This document shows positions 1-11,953 of a DNA stretch of 64,000 bases, one piece after another. The notes under the pieces are model-generated. The model did no database searches, was not told where the DNA came from, and worked only from the letters and a program-made list of their open reading frames with translations. Position 1 is the first letter of the stretch; each line of letters opens with the position of its first letter. The position numbers and the translations under genes were made by a program. Origin of the DNA: Helianthus annuus (taxonomy: Eukaryota; Streptophyta; Magnoliopsida; Asterales; Asteraceae); the NCBI RefSeq assembly GCF_002127325.2, contig NC_035443.2, positions 149,936,703 through 150,000,702 of the forward strand, written 5' to 3'.

Positions 1-628
1 GTCACTAAGGTCTCGTCCAATCCTATGTGAGCATGCATCAATATCATCATCAAATATCATCAACTATTGTACCTGAAACACATGTGAAAATACGTCAGCA
101 TAAAAATGCCGGCGACTACATAGGTTTTATGAAAAATAGGATCCATGACTTAGGTTTAAGAAAATGTTTAACCAAAAACTTGTCATGAATCCAGTTTAAG
201 TGTTTGCTTTTATAAAACATTTGAAAATCGATGATAGATATGTATAGTTAAAAGAATGATGTAAGGTTAAATGAATAACCAAGTAAAAATGAGTTTGTAT
301 AAAACAAACTGTTTTGTAAAACAATGTCTTGTGAAAAATATGTTATTTGTGTAAAAATGTATAAATCCAAATGAATGATTTAAATAACGCTACGCCATGT
401 AATATAATACAAGCACTTATATATAGGAAGTACCAGCGGCGTATCCACCATGCTTGTATCACATTACACACGTCTCGTTACTCAAATCACTTACCCACAT
501 AAACCACCAATGTAAATTGCCCATGTCTAAACCGTTGTCAAATGTCAATCAAGTATTGTGTAAACAAAATGTCATGTATGGCAAGTGAAATATGTAACAA
601 CCAAAACATAGGTAAGAATGCACAAACA

Positions 629-885
629 ATGTACTAAGTATGCGACGGATGGACATACATAGCATGATACCAAGTATAAGATGTCTTGTAAAACGATGTA
701 CTAAGTATGATGAACATACATAGCATGAAATGTTATGTAAAACGATGTACTAAGTATGCACACAATGGGCATACATAGCATGTGATGTAAAATGTACTAA
801 GTATGATGAACATACATAGCATGAAATGTTATGTAAAACGATGTACTAAGTATGCACACAATGGGCATACATAGCAAAAACATAA
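629..885. repeat. Short tandem array, five units, with alternating unit types
   Basis: Units begin with ATGTACTAAGTATG at 629, 696, 745, 792 and 841. Two variants alternate: one continues 'atgaacatacatagcatg', the other 'cacacaatgggcataca'. This gives a higher-order period of 96 bp (696 to 792, 745 to 841). A shorter echo of the motif follows near 895-915. Non-coding; function unknown. Confidence 0.8.
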
Positions 886-2082
886 TGAAATCATGTACTA
901 ATAGTGTACTAATGAACATAGCAAGTATATCATATAAAAGCATGAAATCATGAAAGTAACAAGTAGGCACATGTGTTTCACCCCAAAATGTTTGAAAAAC
1001 AGTAAAAGAGGGGTCTATGTACTCACTTGAGGGTGCTTAGAAGTCGTAGGATAACCACCAAGCAAAGCTAGAAGATCACGGAATCAAACGACACCTATAT
1101 AGGTATCTACATTAATAAACGGACCTATCGGAGGATCGGGTAGTACAAGGGTTTGTAAACCAAATAAGTATGGGAACTTATGTAATATGGTTTAACAAAG
1201 CCTACGTACTAAAACGAAACCTATCCTAAGTGCTTTTGACCCATTACGACCCGTTTAGGTAGCTTACGCCACTTTAACGCGTCGTTTGCGTAAAACGCGT
1301 TTGGAATGCCTAACTAGTCCTATGACAAGCAAGATATGCCTTAACATGTTTAATATTGTTGTTAAATCAATTTAGATGTCAAAAATTTTGTTACATAGAC
1401 TTAAAATGAATTTATGCGTAAAAAGGGCATTTTGGTAATTTACCTAAGGCATATAAACTACCTATCATATAACTAACTAAACGTCGTGACCATAAGGTAT
1501 AACCTCGGAAGGTTATTCCCTATACAACTATGGTCACCTAATGTGTTTGGTCGGATCCTAAAGATCGACCAATGGGTCGGGTTCGTAAGCATAAGCGATT
1601 GATTAGATCGCTTACCTTTACGACCCTAAACAAGCACAAATCTAAAAGCGACGAGCTAAACATGCTAGAACATGTTTAGTAGAGTTAGAAAACAAGTTTG
1701 GTATTAAAACAAATGGTTTTAATAACCTAGAGTAGTTTGGTTACAAAATACGCGAGAAAACGCATTTTGGCCGAAACTGCGACTCGTCACAGAGACTAGA
1801 TAACGTGGTTATCAGTAGGTATAGTCACTGGGGACTATGACCATCGTGATTACGCTCACGTTATGAAGTTCAAACTAACTTCGCATTGACCATAAACTGG
1901 TTAATACAGAAAGTCAAACGCAGTTTGACTTTAACGCTAAAACGAACGAAAAACGCGAAAGAATACTTACAGAAGGTCCCCGCAAGATTCGAACCCGATT
2001 CACTCTCAGGTAGGAAGCATATACTTCCACTTAGAGAGTGTAGAATCAGATTCAAATGTGAGGAAGAATGAAATGGGTGAGG

Positions 2083-2240
2083 GGTATTTATAGATTTCCT
2101 TGAACCGTTAAGATCGTTCGTCGAAAAACGTGATTTGATCTAGACCTTACATGTGGGCACATGGTTTTCAAAAACCATAGGAGCCCCTAATGTGGACTAT
2201 GTTCATTGAATACCATCCCATGGTTTTGCAAAACCATGGG
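2083..2240 (-). promoter_or_regulatory. Minus-strand TATA box with upstream palindromes
   Basis: The minus strand reads CTATAAATACC at 2083-2093. Upstream on that strand lie a perfect 24-bp palindrome at 2217-2240 (half-site CCCATGGTTTTG followed by its reverse complement) and a related imperfect palindrome at about 2160-2179 (ATGGTTTT, one base, AAAAACCAT). TATA plus upstream repeats recurs in the other LTRs of this window, so I read it as the Pol II promoter of an LTR. This is inference from sequence; no transcript start is known. Confidence 0.5.
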
Positions 2241-2999
2241 TGAAAACCATTAACACTTCAAAATGGACTAGGTTCATTGAATCTGCCAGAAATTTCAAAA
2301 ATGGTCCCTACACTTGTAAAACTTGATTTTTTGGCACTTTTAAACCCCTTTAACCTCATTTCAAGGCTCTAAAATGATATTAAAGATAGGGAACTTAAAA
2401 TATGCTCAAATACATCATGGATGTCGGTTCGTTTGGTCGTACGGTTGCGTTATTCGCTTAATTACGACGGGAGTCGTAACGAACGCAAAAACGATCCAAA
2501 TTAAGCGACGAATGGAATTTATCATACCAAACACTAAAATAAAATATTTTAATGCTTACATAAATTTTTGGAAGTCTGGAAGTATTCAGAACGTAAAATA
2601 TGCGCGAAAAATGCAAACTTATGCACTTTTTGACGCTTTTAGTCCCTGAATGAGCATAAAGTTTATTTTTGCGCACCAAACACCTCAAAGCCTATTTCTA
2701 AGCTATGTAAAGAATATTTAGGGCATACTTAACTTATGATCAAGTTCCGGAAGGTCTGTTACAGTACAAATTGACATACTTTCGCATTTTGTCGAATTTA
2801 GTCCCTGTAAGCGAATAAACTTGATTTCGGCATACCAAACCATCCAAAACTTATTTCTAAGTTATGTAATGGTTATTTAAGGTATGTTAAGCCTATTTCA
2901 CTGTTCCAGAAAGCGATTTAAAGCCCGAAATCGAACAAGAATTGATACGTGCAAAAGATACACATATTTATACAGATCCCAAGTATGAAATACAATATT

Positions 3000-3509
3000 T
3001 CATTGGCTTGGTATTTGTTTGATGGTGGTGGTGACACAGGTGTCACAAAAACGCGGTGGAACAACAGGTTTTTTACAGTAAGCTTTATCTTTTTCGAAAT
3101 TTATTTGCCTCTTTGTCTGATTCAAACCTTCCACTTCAGACAACTCAATTTCAACCAGTTTGAAAACATTTGTCAATTTGTTCACATTAAGATTCTCCAG
3201 AGGAAACTCAGAATCCGAATACAACTTATCCGATCCCGACATCTTGTACATGACAAGAGTAGGTTCTTCATTTAAGTTGTGTTGGGATTTTGGTTTCGGA
3301 ATATAATTGTTCAGAAAACACTCTTCATCTTCAATTGAATCATTTTCAGGCTTCAAAACACTTTCAGTTATGCCTTTCACAATCTCAGATTGAACACTAT
3401 CATCAGATGAAGAAAATGTAACATCAATTGACTCTGGAAGTTTTATCTCATTAACATCCTCATCGTCATTAACCCACCCGGACTTTTTCTTTGAGAAATT
3501 GTTGAGCAC
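3000..3509 (-). pseudogene. gag C-terminal fragment, copia-like element
   Basis: About 169 residues, acidic and serine-rich, with the stretch SDKLYSDSEFPLENL. The paralogous gag at 39585-41060 has the matching SDKLYSDEEFPI, so this is the same gag protein continued after a frameshift near 3500 relative to the upstream frame. It ends before the second zinc knuckle and any protease seen or expected in relatives. No catalytic motif is present. Confidence 0.7.
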
Positions 3510-4951
3510 CGGCGGTGGAACTTGATGATACCCACCCCTGTTCCATCCGAGTATACATCTTCGCCTGCTTTGTTTTTCCCAATGGGTTTGGGAATAATGT
3601 GTTGTAAAACAAAGCTTGCAGAGTTGTAACTGGTTAATTTCAGATTGATGCGCTCATTTTCAATCTTAGCTTCTTCAAATTGAAGCTTCAACTTAGCAAT
3701 CTCATCCAGTTGCTTGTTGATTTTTTCTTCTTTGTGTCTAAGAACTCCAGTTAAATGATCATTTTCTTTTCTTGTTTTACTGTTTCGTTCATCGGAATCT
3801 TGAATTGTTTGTTTTAGCTTGTTAAAATTTTCTAAGAGTTGACGATTTTCATGAATTAGTTTCTCATTTTGTTTCCTAATTCTTTCTTCTTCAATTTTAT
3901 CATTGTCAATTTTCTCAGTTAACTTTTTAACTTGATCATTTGAAAATTTGAGCATTTTTTCACGATCAAGAATCTGATCTTCAACCTTTCTGACTCTTTT
4001 TGTCAGATCATTAACCTTCGTATCATTGAGGTAAGCTTGTATACTACAAACTTTGTAGTTTTTCATGCAATGTTTGCAGTCACTGTCACCTTTGACTTTC
4101 TTACCTGACTTACTTGACGACGCATTTGAACTGACCTGGCTTTTAGACTCAGATACAGACTTAGAGTCTACCTCAAGTTCCTTAGCAGCCAGCACCTTGT
4201 CAGCCATCTTTCCGAAATTTTCAGCTGTCAATTCCTGTGACGTATCAATGATCCCTTCATCGATCTTCTTTGACTTCTGTTCCGGCTCTTTTTCTTTCTC
4301 TTTCTCTTTCTCTTCACCACCTCCCCACCATTTTCTCTGTTGAGACTCTTCAAGTTCAGCAAATTCTTTAGCAAAAGCTTCAAGACTAAGAGTCTTTGGA
4401 TCAATAGCAATGTTTCCTTCAGGATCAAGGTAACACTCTCTATCCGCATCCCATCTTTTTGCCTTTTTAGCTTCACTGTATACACGAGAAATTCTGATCA
4501 TTTTGTATTGAGCTCTCTGTTGTCTATCATTTGCTTTTTCTGATGTTGTTCTGGTGTCTCTGAAAGGTTTAATTTCTGTTGTTGCTGCAAAAGCATAACC
4601 TACTGCGTCTTCCTCAGGTAGCAGCTCACTCCAGTCATAACCTTCATCGTCATGAATAATGGCAAGAGCTCTGGATTTTTCTTTGTCTTCAATCTGCTTC
4701 ATCATCCTGGGGGGTTCAACCTTGTTCTGATTATAAATTGCCTTCTTGTAATAATCCTCTCGAAAAGGATTTGCAGTATCATCAGTGAAAGCATTTCTGC
4801 ACTCTCGCTTAAAGTGATCTTTCTGATTACATTTGAAGCACGTCACTTTTGATTTGTCAAAGCCTAACTTGGTAGAAGGTCCACCAATAAGCTGTCTTCC
4901 GTAATCTCCATGAAACGCTGTGCCCTTCTCACTGCACTGGCCATACACCAC
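3443..4951 (-). pseudogene. gag middle part: zinc knuckle plus coiled coil
   Basis: Continues gag in another frame after a frameshift at about 4870-4950. Near its N-terminus is a CCHC knuckle (CFKCNQKDHFKREC, CX2CX4HX4C), the nucleic-acid-binding motif of retrotransposon nucleocapsids. A charged linker follows, then about 130 residues of heptad-like coiled coil rich in K, E and L (roughly residues 320-450), fitting gag-gag assembly in virus-like particles. The same order (knuckle, linker, coiled coil) occurs in the nested element at 39.6-42.5 kb. The apparent first methionine is only where the shifted frame opens; it is not a real start. Confidence 0.8.
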
Positions 4952-6126
4952 CTTATGTCGATCAATTCCATCTCCTCAGGATCTATTTGATTGCAGTCTT
5001 CCTTTGTTAGGTTGGTGTTGCCTATCTTGCCTACCACAAGGCTCTCATACGATTCAAGCACAGAAGCTAAGAACACCATCTGTTGCTTTGCAGATTCCTC
5101 GCTGAAGTTTTGAGCGTTCTTTAAATCCACAGCAATATTGCATTGAAATAAGTTCTTTGATGCAGATTGACTTGAAGTTGTTTAAGAAGATCCACTGTGG
5201 AAACCACTGTGAGGAGTTTCATGATTCACAATATTTGAGCTTTCTGCAGAAAACGCTGTTCTTGGAGACCCAGTCTTTGGTAGATTTCCTCTGTAGTACA
5301 GCTCCACATTCTGCTGATTAGCTGGGTTGTTGACTTTAGATTTCTTTATCTCCAACTCGTGGTTTTCTAGTCTTTCAATAAGCAAATCCACAGTCAACTC
5401 TTCTGGCGACTTGATAGTATTTTTCAACATCAAGGCAAAGTATTGCCAATCTTGATCATTCGGCAACGAATCAAACAATTTGCCGAGCAACTCCTCTTGA
5501 GTATAAGTGATTCCATGTCTAGCCAGCTCCATCTTCAGATGCCCAAATCTCTCGATCATTTTACAAACAGATTCATTCTTCATGCAACCAAATAAATCAA
5601 ACTCTTTACGTAACAGTTTCTTTTTGTTTTTTACAATCTCAGCACTACCTACACACTTAACCCTCAGTTTCTCCCAAAGATCTTTTGAATTCTCATATTC
5701 GATCAACGAAATTATATCATCTCTGACTGACTGATGAATCAACGCTATGCATTTTTGTTCGGCAACGTATCTTTCAATATCATCAGGTTCTACTAAACTT
5801 TGACCACTTCGATCTCCTGAGGTGTAACCATTCTTTAGACTTTTCCAGCTTAGATATGCGAATGCTTTAAGCCACTCCTCAGATCTCATAGCCCACCGAT
5901 TATAATCTTCGATCGCCATCAACTTTGGAGGTTTGTTATATGTTCCGTATGCACTTTCTACGCTCATTGCATCAGAGAGAATCTTCTTTGTACTCGATGT
6001 CGATGTAGTGTCATTAGTATTCTTCGATGTATCATCTCCCAAACCACCGGTATAAGAAAACACTTCACAAAATGGATTCATGAACAGATCATCCATTTCC
6101 AAGTACCTGAAACGATCAACAAACAC
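4864..6126 (-). pseudogene. gag N-terminal part (UBN2/DUF4219-like), one in-frame stop
   Basis: The best start is the ATG at 6094-6096 (MDDLFMNPFCEV); the frame opens slightly upstream without an ATG. It encodes the N-terminal gag of copia elements: a W-rich DUF4219-like part (YNRWAMRSEEWLKAF), then a UBN2-like helical region containing DLWEKLRVKC and LLGKLFDSLPNDQDW. A TAA at 5182-5184 breaks the frame; the same frame then continues (4864-5130) through the conserved patch NLTKEDCNQIDPEEMELIDI, which is nearly repeated in the nested element (42.0 kb). A frameshift follows. Role by family: capsid-like structural protein. Non-functional here. Confidence 0.8.
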
Positions 6127-6160
6127 TTAGAAAATTTTTGAACTTTTGAAAACAACAACT

Positions 6161-6420
6161 TCAAGCGAAAAGAGTTTCAAGCGAAATAGCTTTTCAAGCG
6201 AGATAGCTTTTCAAGCGGAATAAGAATTCAAGCGAAATCAGAGATTGGTTTCAAGCGGAATCAACTTTGGAGCGAAATAGCTAATTTCGCTTGAATCACT
6301 CAAGCAGAATCTAATTTCGTTTGAAAAGCAACAGCACTTTCAAGTGGAATAAGTGATTCCATTTGAAATAACAAAGCAGATTCAAGCGGAATAAGATGAT
6401 TCGCTCAAGCGGAATAAGGT
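6161..6420 (-). repeat. Leader short-repeat cluster (TCAAGCGRAAT family)
   Basis: At least eight degenerate copies of a decamer of the form TCAAGCG(A/G)AAT lie between the PBS and the gag start, spaced about 15-35 bp. The same decamer recurs in the LTR at 6871-6995 in both orientations. It does not encode protein. The shared motif in leader and LTR suggests a family-specific cis signal. Confidence 0.7.
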
Positions 6421-6622
6421 TTTAGTTCATTTTTATCAGATTTAACCCGAATTTTGGCCTGATTCTTTCTAGGGTTTCTTAAAACTATGTTTTACGTGAT
6501 ATATGTGAAATTTCGGCCATTTCAACCGTTAAATCTTGTTCAAATCAGAAAAGAAAGGGTAGAAGTGAGAGAATCCAGTAAAATCAAAACTGAATTGGTT
6601 TGGTATGAACTCCTCGTCCTGA

Positions 6623-6634
6623 GCTCTGATACCA
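6623..6634 (-). other. Primer binding site, initiator Met-tRNA type
   Basis: The minus strand reads TGGTATCAGAGC, the standard plant copia PBS complementary to the 3' end of initiator tRNA-Met, starting 2 bp inside the LTR end. It fixes the element's orientation as minus. Confidence 0.9.
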
Positions 6635-6636
6635 CT

Positions 6637-7106
6637 TGTTGGATCGTCCGGTGACCCTAAACAGTTAGTATGAGTACTTCATCATCATTTACAAAGGTGG
6701 AATCAATGCAAACAATGTCAAACAGCTTGTTCCTTTTCAATTCTTTTCTATTACTGATTTCCTGAGCTTTTACACGTTCAAATGACAAACGAACAGCACC
6801 TCGGCTCAGAATACATGACCTGATTCCGCTCCAAATGACACAATACATCACCTATTTATACTGATGGTGATTCCGCTTGAAACATCGCCAAGCGAAACCT
6901 GATTTCGCTCCAAACAGTTCAAGCGAAATCACTATGTTAGCTTCAAGCGGAATTATAACAAATCTGATTTCGCTTGAAGGTCATTTCAAGCGGAATTACA
7001 TCAAATTCACACTTTCTAGATTTCCGTGCCCTGATCTATCTAGTTCCATACATAAGACTCGATTAAGACGAAGTTAACAGACACTAAATGCACTAACAGA
7101 CCAACA
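6637..7106 (-). repeat. 5' LTR (470 bp) of the truncated copia-like element
   Basis: Bounded by TGTTGG on the plus strand at 6637 and CCAACA ending at 7106, the usual TG...CA with a 6-bp terminal inverted repeat. On the minus strand a TATA box (GTATAAATAGG) lies at 6851-6861, and the AAGCGGAAT-type repeats at 6871-6995 lie immediately upstream of it. The PBS abuts the inner end. No partner LTR is present in the window. Confidence 0.85.
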
Positions 7107-7882
7107 ATTTTGATGATGAAGATCCGTTAGATGAGGAAGATGAAGAAGTAGCAGGGGCTCAGAGTATGTTCATATTAACTTTTCTTAAATGTTAATTAGT
7201 TAGTAGTTTGAAATTATGTTAATATGCCGTAACATAATTTTCATTTTTCTACAGAGAGATCGGTTATCTTAAAACAGCTTAGCGCTGATGGCACCCTTGG
7301 TGCTCATGCAACGGAACCCAGTGGAGAGGTAAATGCGAGACGAGTTGGATTATTTAATTGCTGATCTGGCATATTTTATTTTTCGATTAATGTGGTGTCT
7401 TTATTGTTACAGAGGCAGAAGAGTAAAAAGGAGGTCTATGATGAGATAATTTACAAAAGCAAGTTTTTCAAGGTTTAGATCATTGATCATATAAATTCTT
7501 TATTATTATCATTATTATTAAAAAATTTCTTTGATCGTGATTATTATTTTATATGCATAGGCTGAGAAAGCTAAGGACAAGGAAGAAAATGACCAGCTGA
7601 TAAAAAAATTGGACGAGCAATTTACATCTTTGCAGAGCGTTAAGAATGTTTATCCTAAAAAAAGTCGATCCTGATCAGGTAAAGACTTGTATTAAATTAG
7701 TCGTGGTTTTGATGCGTTAGATTATTATCTTGAATTTAATCAATATAATGCAGGAAAAAGCTGATGCTTATGATAAACTACTCAATGAAATGGTGTTGGA
7801 TATGCGTACTCGCCCGTCAAACAGGACAAAAACGCCTGAAGAACTTGCACAAGACGAAAAAGAGCGACTAGAAGAATTGGAG
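7107..7882 (+). pseudogene. NOP14: NOP14 nucleolar protein gene fragment, five exons, one frameshift
   Basis: Five exons joined by GT-AG introns: 7107-7163, 7255-7328, 7413-7472, 7561-7678, 7754-7882. Their phases fit end to end. The translation carries segments I recognise from plant NOP14 (KSKKEVYDEIIYKSKFFK, AEKAKDKEENDQLIKKLD, DAYDKLLNEMVLDMRTRP, RTKTPEELAQDEKERLEE). NOP14 is a nucleolar factor of 18S rRNA maturation and 40S subunit assembly. The piece covers a middle-N-terminal part only: the first exon is cut by the retroelement LTR and the exon after 7882 is absent. One extra A in an A7 run near 7656-7662 shifts the frame to a TGA. Retained introns show a DNA-level copy, not a processed pseudogene. 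Identification is from memory of family motifs. Confidence 0.75.
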
Positions 7883-10800
7883 GTATGTTAATTATAATAT
7901 ATCTTATAATGAATGGTTGGTGGCCTATGCCACCGACAAAGAGACAAAAAAGGACACTGTGCAATCATCTGGATTATGGCCACAGCGTTTGGGTCGGTTT
8001 GTTTATTCTTGTGGCCGGAATCCGGTTCTTCCGTGCGAATTACCATCGAGGGTTTGTGGCGGAAGAAGCGGAGACGCGGCCTTCTATTTTTTGTTCTCCT
8101 TTTATTGATAAAGGTAAAAGTTACATCATAATTAAGCTTTTTTTCTTAATTAACTTTTATGTGGTTTTTATAAATCTTTACCGGTCTTAATCTATGCACT
8201 GGCTTATTTTTTGTTCAACTGGAATTGTTCTTGCTATTACTAATGTACTCCAGATCACTCACGCAGTTGTAGCCTGAGTAAGTTAACATCTCTCCGCGTG
8301 GGTTCAGATTAAACCGTCAAAATTGATGATCTATTAATTCATGTTGAAGAACTATAAGTCTCATGACATAGATCGATAACACCGATCGTACGAATAAGAA
8401 AATTAACAAACTTAAATTGATAAAAAATGAGTATCTGGGGTTATTAGATTAGCATGTAATGCAGCTGATGAACGTACTAAGTTGTTGGCTTCTGGTGTTA
8501 TTGGATTAGAGGAGACGGTAGTACATTCTCATGTAGCTTGTGAACATACTTTTCAGAGGTGAAAAAATGACAGGTCTGGTACGGGTCAAACGGGTAATTT
8601 TTTTGGTGCGGGTCAAAACTGGTCTGGTCGAGTTGGGTTAAACACACATATGTTTGCCTAAGTTTCTTGTAGATAAATAGTATGTCAAATACTATTACAA
8701 AATGTGTTATTCCAGTTTAGCGGAATATTTTGAATAAATTCAGCCATGATATTTTATGCATTAAAAAACACTTTTTTGTGACTTTCAGACCCTTGATCTA
8801 TTTTTCAACTGTATATTATTTGTTCTTCATGGAGTTTATAAAGTTAACACATTAACGAGAGCTTTTCCAAGAAGACATAATACCACTTGAAACGGGTAGT
8901 AATTTTGTGCTTATTTATTCATTTTATTAATTTATATTGGGGGTGGTGTGATCGGGTGGGGAACGGGTTTGAATGGATAAGATTAAAACATGTATTGTTT
9001 CTTATGCGAGTCAGGGTTAGATTGGCTTGAGACACAGTTTTGTACAAATTTAGCCCTAAATTTTCATACGGCTATTAAACTGAATATTAAAACCTTCAAC
9101 ATTACAGTTAGTGGAGCTTCCCTTAAGGTAAATTATACCAAAAGGTAGATTAAAATTACTTATGTGCCCTTACTTTGCTTGCTACTTCATTATATAATCA
9201 CATTTTACCAAACACTTAACACCATTGAGAGTGATACATTACAATTTCAAGCAGCCTAAGCGCATCGAGATATTATTTCTTTCGTCACGTTTTCACGTTT
9301 TATCGCTACTGATCTGATTCCAATTATTCAATAACCAATACAGATTTATAAATTATGTTAAGAATGCCTTTTCAATTATGCTTAATGAGATAAGTTGACA
9401 GACAATATGTATTGTGTTATTCTATCTACCCTAATCAATACGGGTTGCAAAATAGTTCGGTCGGGCAGGATGGATAACAGGTCGATTTAAGTTATTTATG
9501 CTATTTTCAGAATGGGTTGAGCCGACCCCAATATTTTATCTTCAGAAGATCTTCCAGGTAATTGCCTACAAATTTAAAATCACACACATACATGCTTTTA
9601 ACTCAAATATTCACCATTTTAGATAAATGGGACAATTTTTAGCTAAACGGGTCGATTAAAGAACATTTGTGGTTTACGTCACGCTATTGCCTCTACATCA
9701 CGCCAGAATCCTTCTTCGAAGATCCGAACAATTTCAGCACTAATATTCTACCAATACCAACAATTGTGAGTATCAAAACCCAATCTTCATGTAATAAATT
9801 GTTTTAAGTGTCTTAATATTATAGTAATCTGAAAGGTTTTTGGCGGTGGGGTGTAAAAATATGTGTTTAGAAATCGATTGTCATTATTGTGACTTGTAAT
9901 TGCTATAGTAAGTTTTTAGTGGTAAATACATTGTGGATCAGACTATGTGGTCAAATAATTAGTTTCAAAAAGGATTATCAAAGGGTGTAAAAAATGGTAT
10001 TATGATCTAACAAAACGGTTGTCTAGATTAAATACTTCATTTATTAGAATTTGTCAAACATTTGAATTTCAAACCACAAATACACTCCTATCACCAGAGC
10101 CCACGACATTTTATTACATTTTTTCTGATTTATTATCCGATTATCTTCATTTTTTCTATCTCGACTTTGTTCCAGTTAATAAGCCCACTATAAAATAGAG
10201 AGAGGACAGATACTTTTTGATCTATGACAATTGAAGAAATCATTGTACTATTTGTGTTGTTTACCGATACATTAAAAATTGCTCTAATTTGTTTCTTATT
10301 TGGGGGTTGCCAATGCCAAATGACTATCACTTCTAGCGTTTATTTATTTCTAAGGTATTCAGGCGAGACGTCTGGTATGACTGTTACATCCGTTATGATT
10401 GACGAGTGGACTATAACTGTTGAATCTGTCGGGGGCTCACGATGCATATTAGACAAATAGGCTGGTGTGGTAACGCTACTCACAATTGATCATAGGCTTG
10501 AAGATAATGTTGAAGAAAGGAAAAATGCAACTACAAGTGGTGGTCAAGTATGGTGCCCTTAATATCTCTGGAGGAAATTAGGTGATCAAAATGAAAATTC
10601 AACTCAAGTTTTGTACTTTTGGCATAAAAAGAACTTTAAAGATTATAAAATGTTATAGGTTGGTCCACTTTGTTGTTGGTCTGGCGGATTGTGCCTCTCA
10701 ATGTAACGGGCCAGCTTATTTGGTTACCCTAAGGACTCAGAACTTTAATAGAGGTATGATTTTCAGGATTGTTTATCGAAGTTTAGTTATCTATGTAATT

Positions 10801-11953
10801 GCTTGAATCTTAATTTGGTTTTGTTTTGTTTATTCTTGGTTAGATAAGGAAATGATGGAAAAGGAGGTGAAGGAGCATGTTAAAATGATTACAACTAAGC
10901 ATAAACGAACCAAGTGGAGGCTGATGATCAGGAGTAAAATCCCAAAGAGTAGGTGAGGCTATAAATGGGTGGGTTTAATTTATACATGTTATTTTATATT
11001 ATATTTAGTTTTAGTGTTTTATTTTGTATTAATACATATAAAATGACATAAATACCCCTTATCTAACTCAAAATTTTGGATGAAGTTGGTGAGTTGGATG
11101 AAAATGGTTTTTGCTGAAGTTACATTTGAATGAATTAGACATATCAAGAAGAAATATACTGAAGTTCCATTTTTGTTACAGATTCGAGACTACATATAGC
11201 TTACTTGGATCTTGAGATGAATCAACCAATTGCAAAAAGTTATTACCCCGTATGTTTTTTATTTGCATATAACAATGAGGTATGTGTTTAATCCATCCAT
11301 ACAATTACTATAATTTAGACATGGGTAGGGTGGGTTGCGTAATGAGTCAAGACGAGTCATTATCATATGCAGGTCGGAGCAAATCGGGTTGAGCCGAAAC
11401 ATTTTTTGTCCTAATTTTTTGAAGTTTTATAATCTATATTTTGTTACAGTAGTAATATAGTTTCATTATTGAATGTTTTCTATTAAAATGATGTACTGAT
11501 ACTTTCGGTACCGGTACTTTCGCATGGTTTGTGTTCAACTATGTGATGATTAGACACATGTTATACACGTGCAAGAGGAGGATATTTAATTTACGCCAAC
11601 TTTTGCAGGATGCCTCAAATGTACAATGGTGAATTTTCTGCAACAACCTTTGTTTTGAAATTCTTACATCGATTGCCAGCATTCGGAGTGCATTTTTGAG
11701 CTTAAAAGCAAAAGGGATGTCCATACATGGAAGCATTGTATGTCCTCTATTTAATACTCCTTTTATTTCGATACGAAGGATATTCAAATTTTAAACATTT
11801 TACTTTACACAACGAAATTGGAGATAGATATTTTTGGTTTTTTTTGCAATGTTATATTTAACTATACTTTGCTAATGTAAGTGTGAAATTATATTATATC
11901 ATGAAATTATTACACATGCTTTATGTGCTTTTACAAATTATTTTAAGTTTTAA
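7883..11953. other. Unassigned AT-rich interval; possible Helitron interior
   Basis: No gene or known domain is recognised in about 4 kb. Short open stretches exist (for example 7917-8108, 10224-10460, 10582-10806) but lack recognisable motifs and look like chance. GGGTCGGG/ACGGGT-rich patches (about 8575-8640, 8940-9020, 9430-9540, 11330-11400) resemble common dispersed plant repeats. Because the right side is a Helitron helicase remnant and terminus, this interval may be Helitron cargo or interior, but no 5' TC terminus was found. Confidence 0.35.

Larger units (their letters stand above)
1..2948 (-). repeat. LTR-like non-coding DNA, probably part of a large LTR on the minus strand
   Basis: No convincing coding region is seen on either strand. 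A TATA-type box reads on the minus strand at 2083-2093 (CTATAAATACC), with a 24-bp perfect palindrome just upstream of it (2217-2240). Two diverged direct repeats lie at about 2625-2755 and 2785-2915, each with 'agtccctg', a 'caccaaac/taccaaac' box and 'tatttctaag'. This matches the layout of a U3 region of a large gypsy-type LTR read leftwards. I could not find the TG/CA ends or a primer site, so the boundaries and family are unknown. The right edge is simply where gag homology of the next element starts. Confidence 0.5.
2949..7106 (-). mobile_element. Truncated gag-only Ty1/copia-like retrotransposon (5' LTR, PBS, gag; no pol, no 3' LTR)
   Basis: On the minus strand the order is: 5' LTR (6637-7106), a Met-tRNA primer binding site directly next to it, a repeat-rich leader, then gag with a copia-type UBN2-like region, a zinc knuckle and a long coiled coil, fading out near 3000. 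No protease, integrase, RT or RNase H follows, and no second LTR matching TGTTGGATCG is found at the left, so the element is truncated at about 2949. Its gag is clearly related to that of the nested element at 36764-42995, which also lacks pol. The family therefore looks non-autonomous rather than merely cut. Confidence 0.8.

Noticed and set aside
4065..4343. Plus-strand serine/phenylalanine-rich open frame
   Set aside because: Antisense of the K/E-rich gag coiled coil; composition fully explained by that.
7885..8190. Open frame next to the NOP14 fragment, considered as its next exon
   Set aside because: The sequence does not continue NOP14, the exon before it ends at a good splice donor, and three overlapping frames are equally open.
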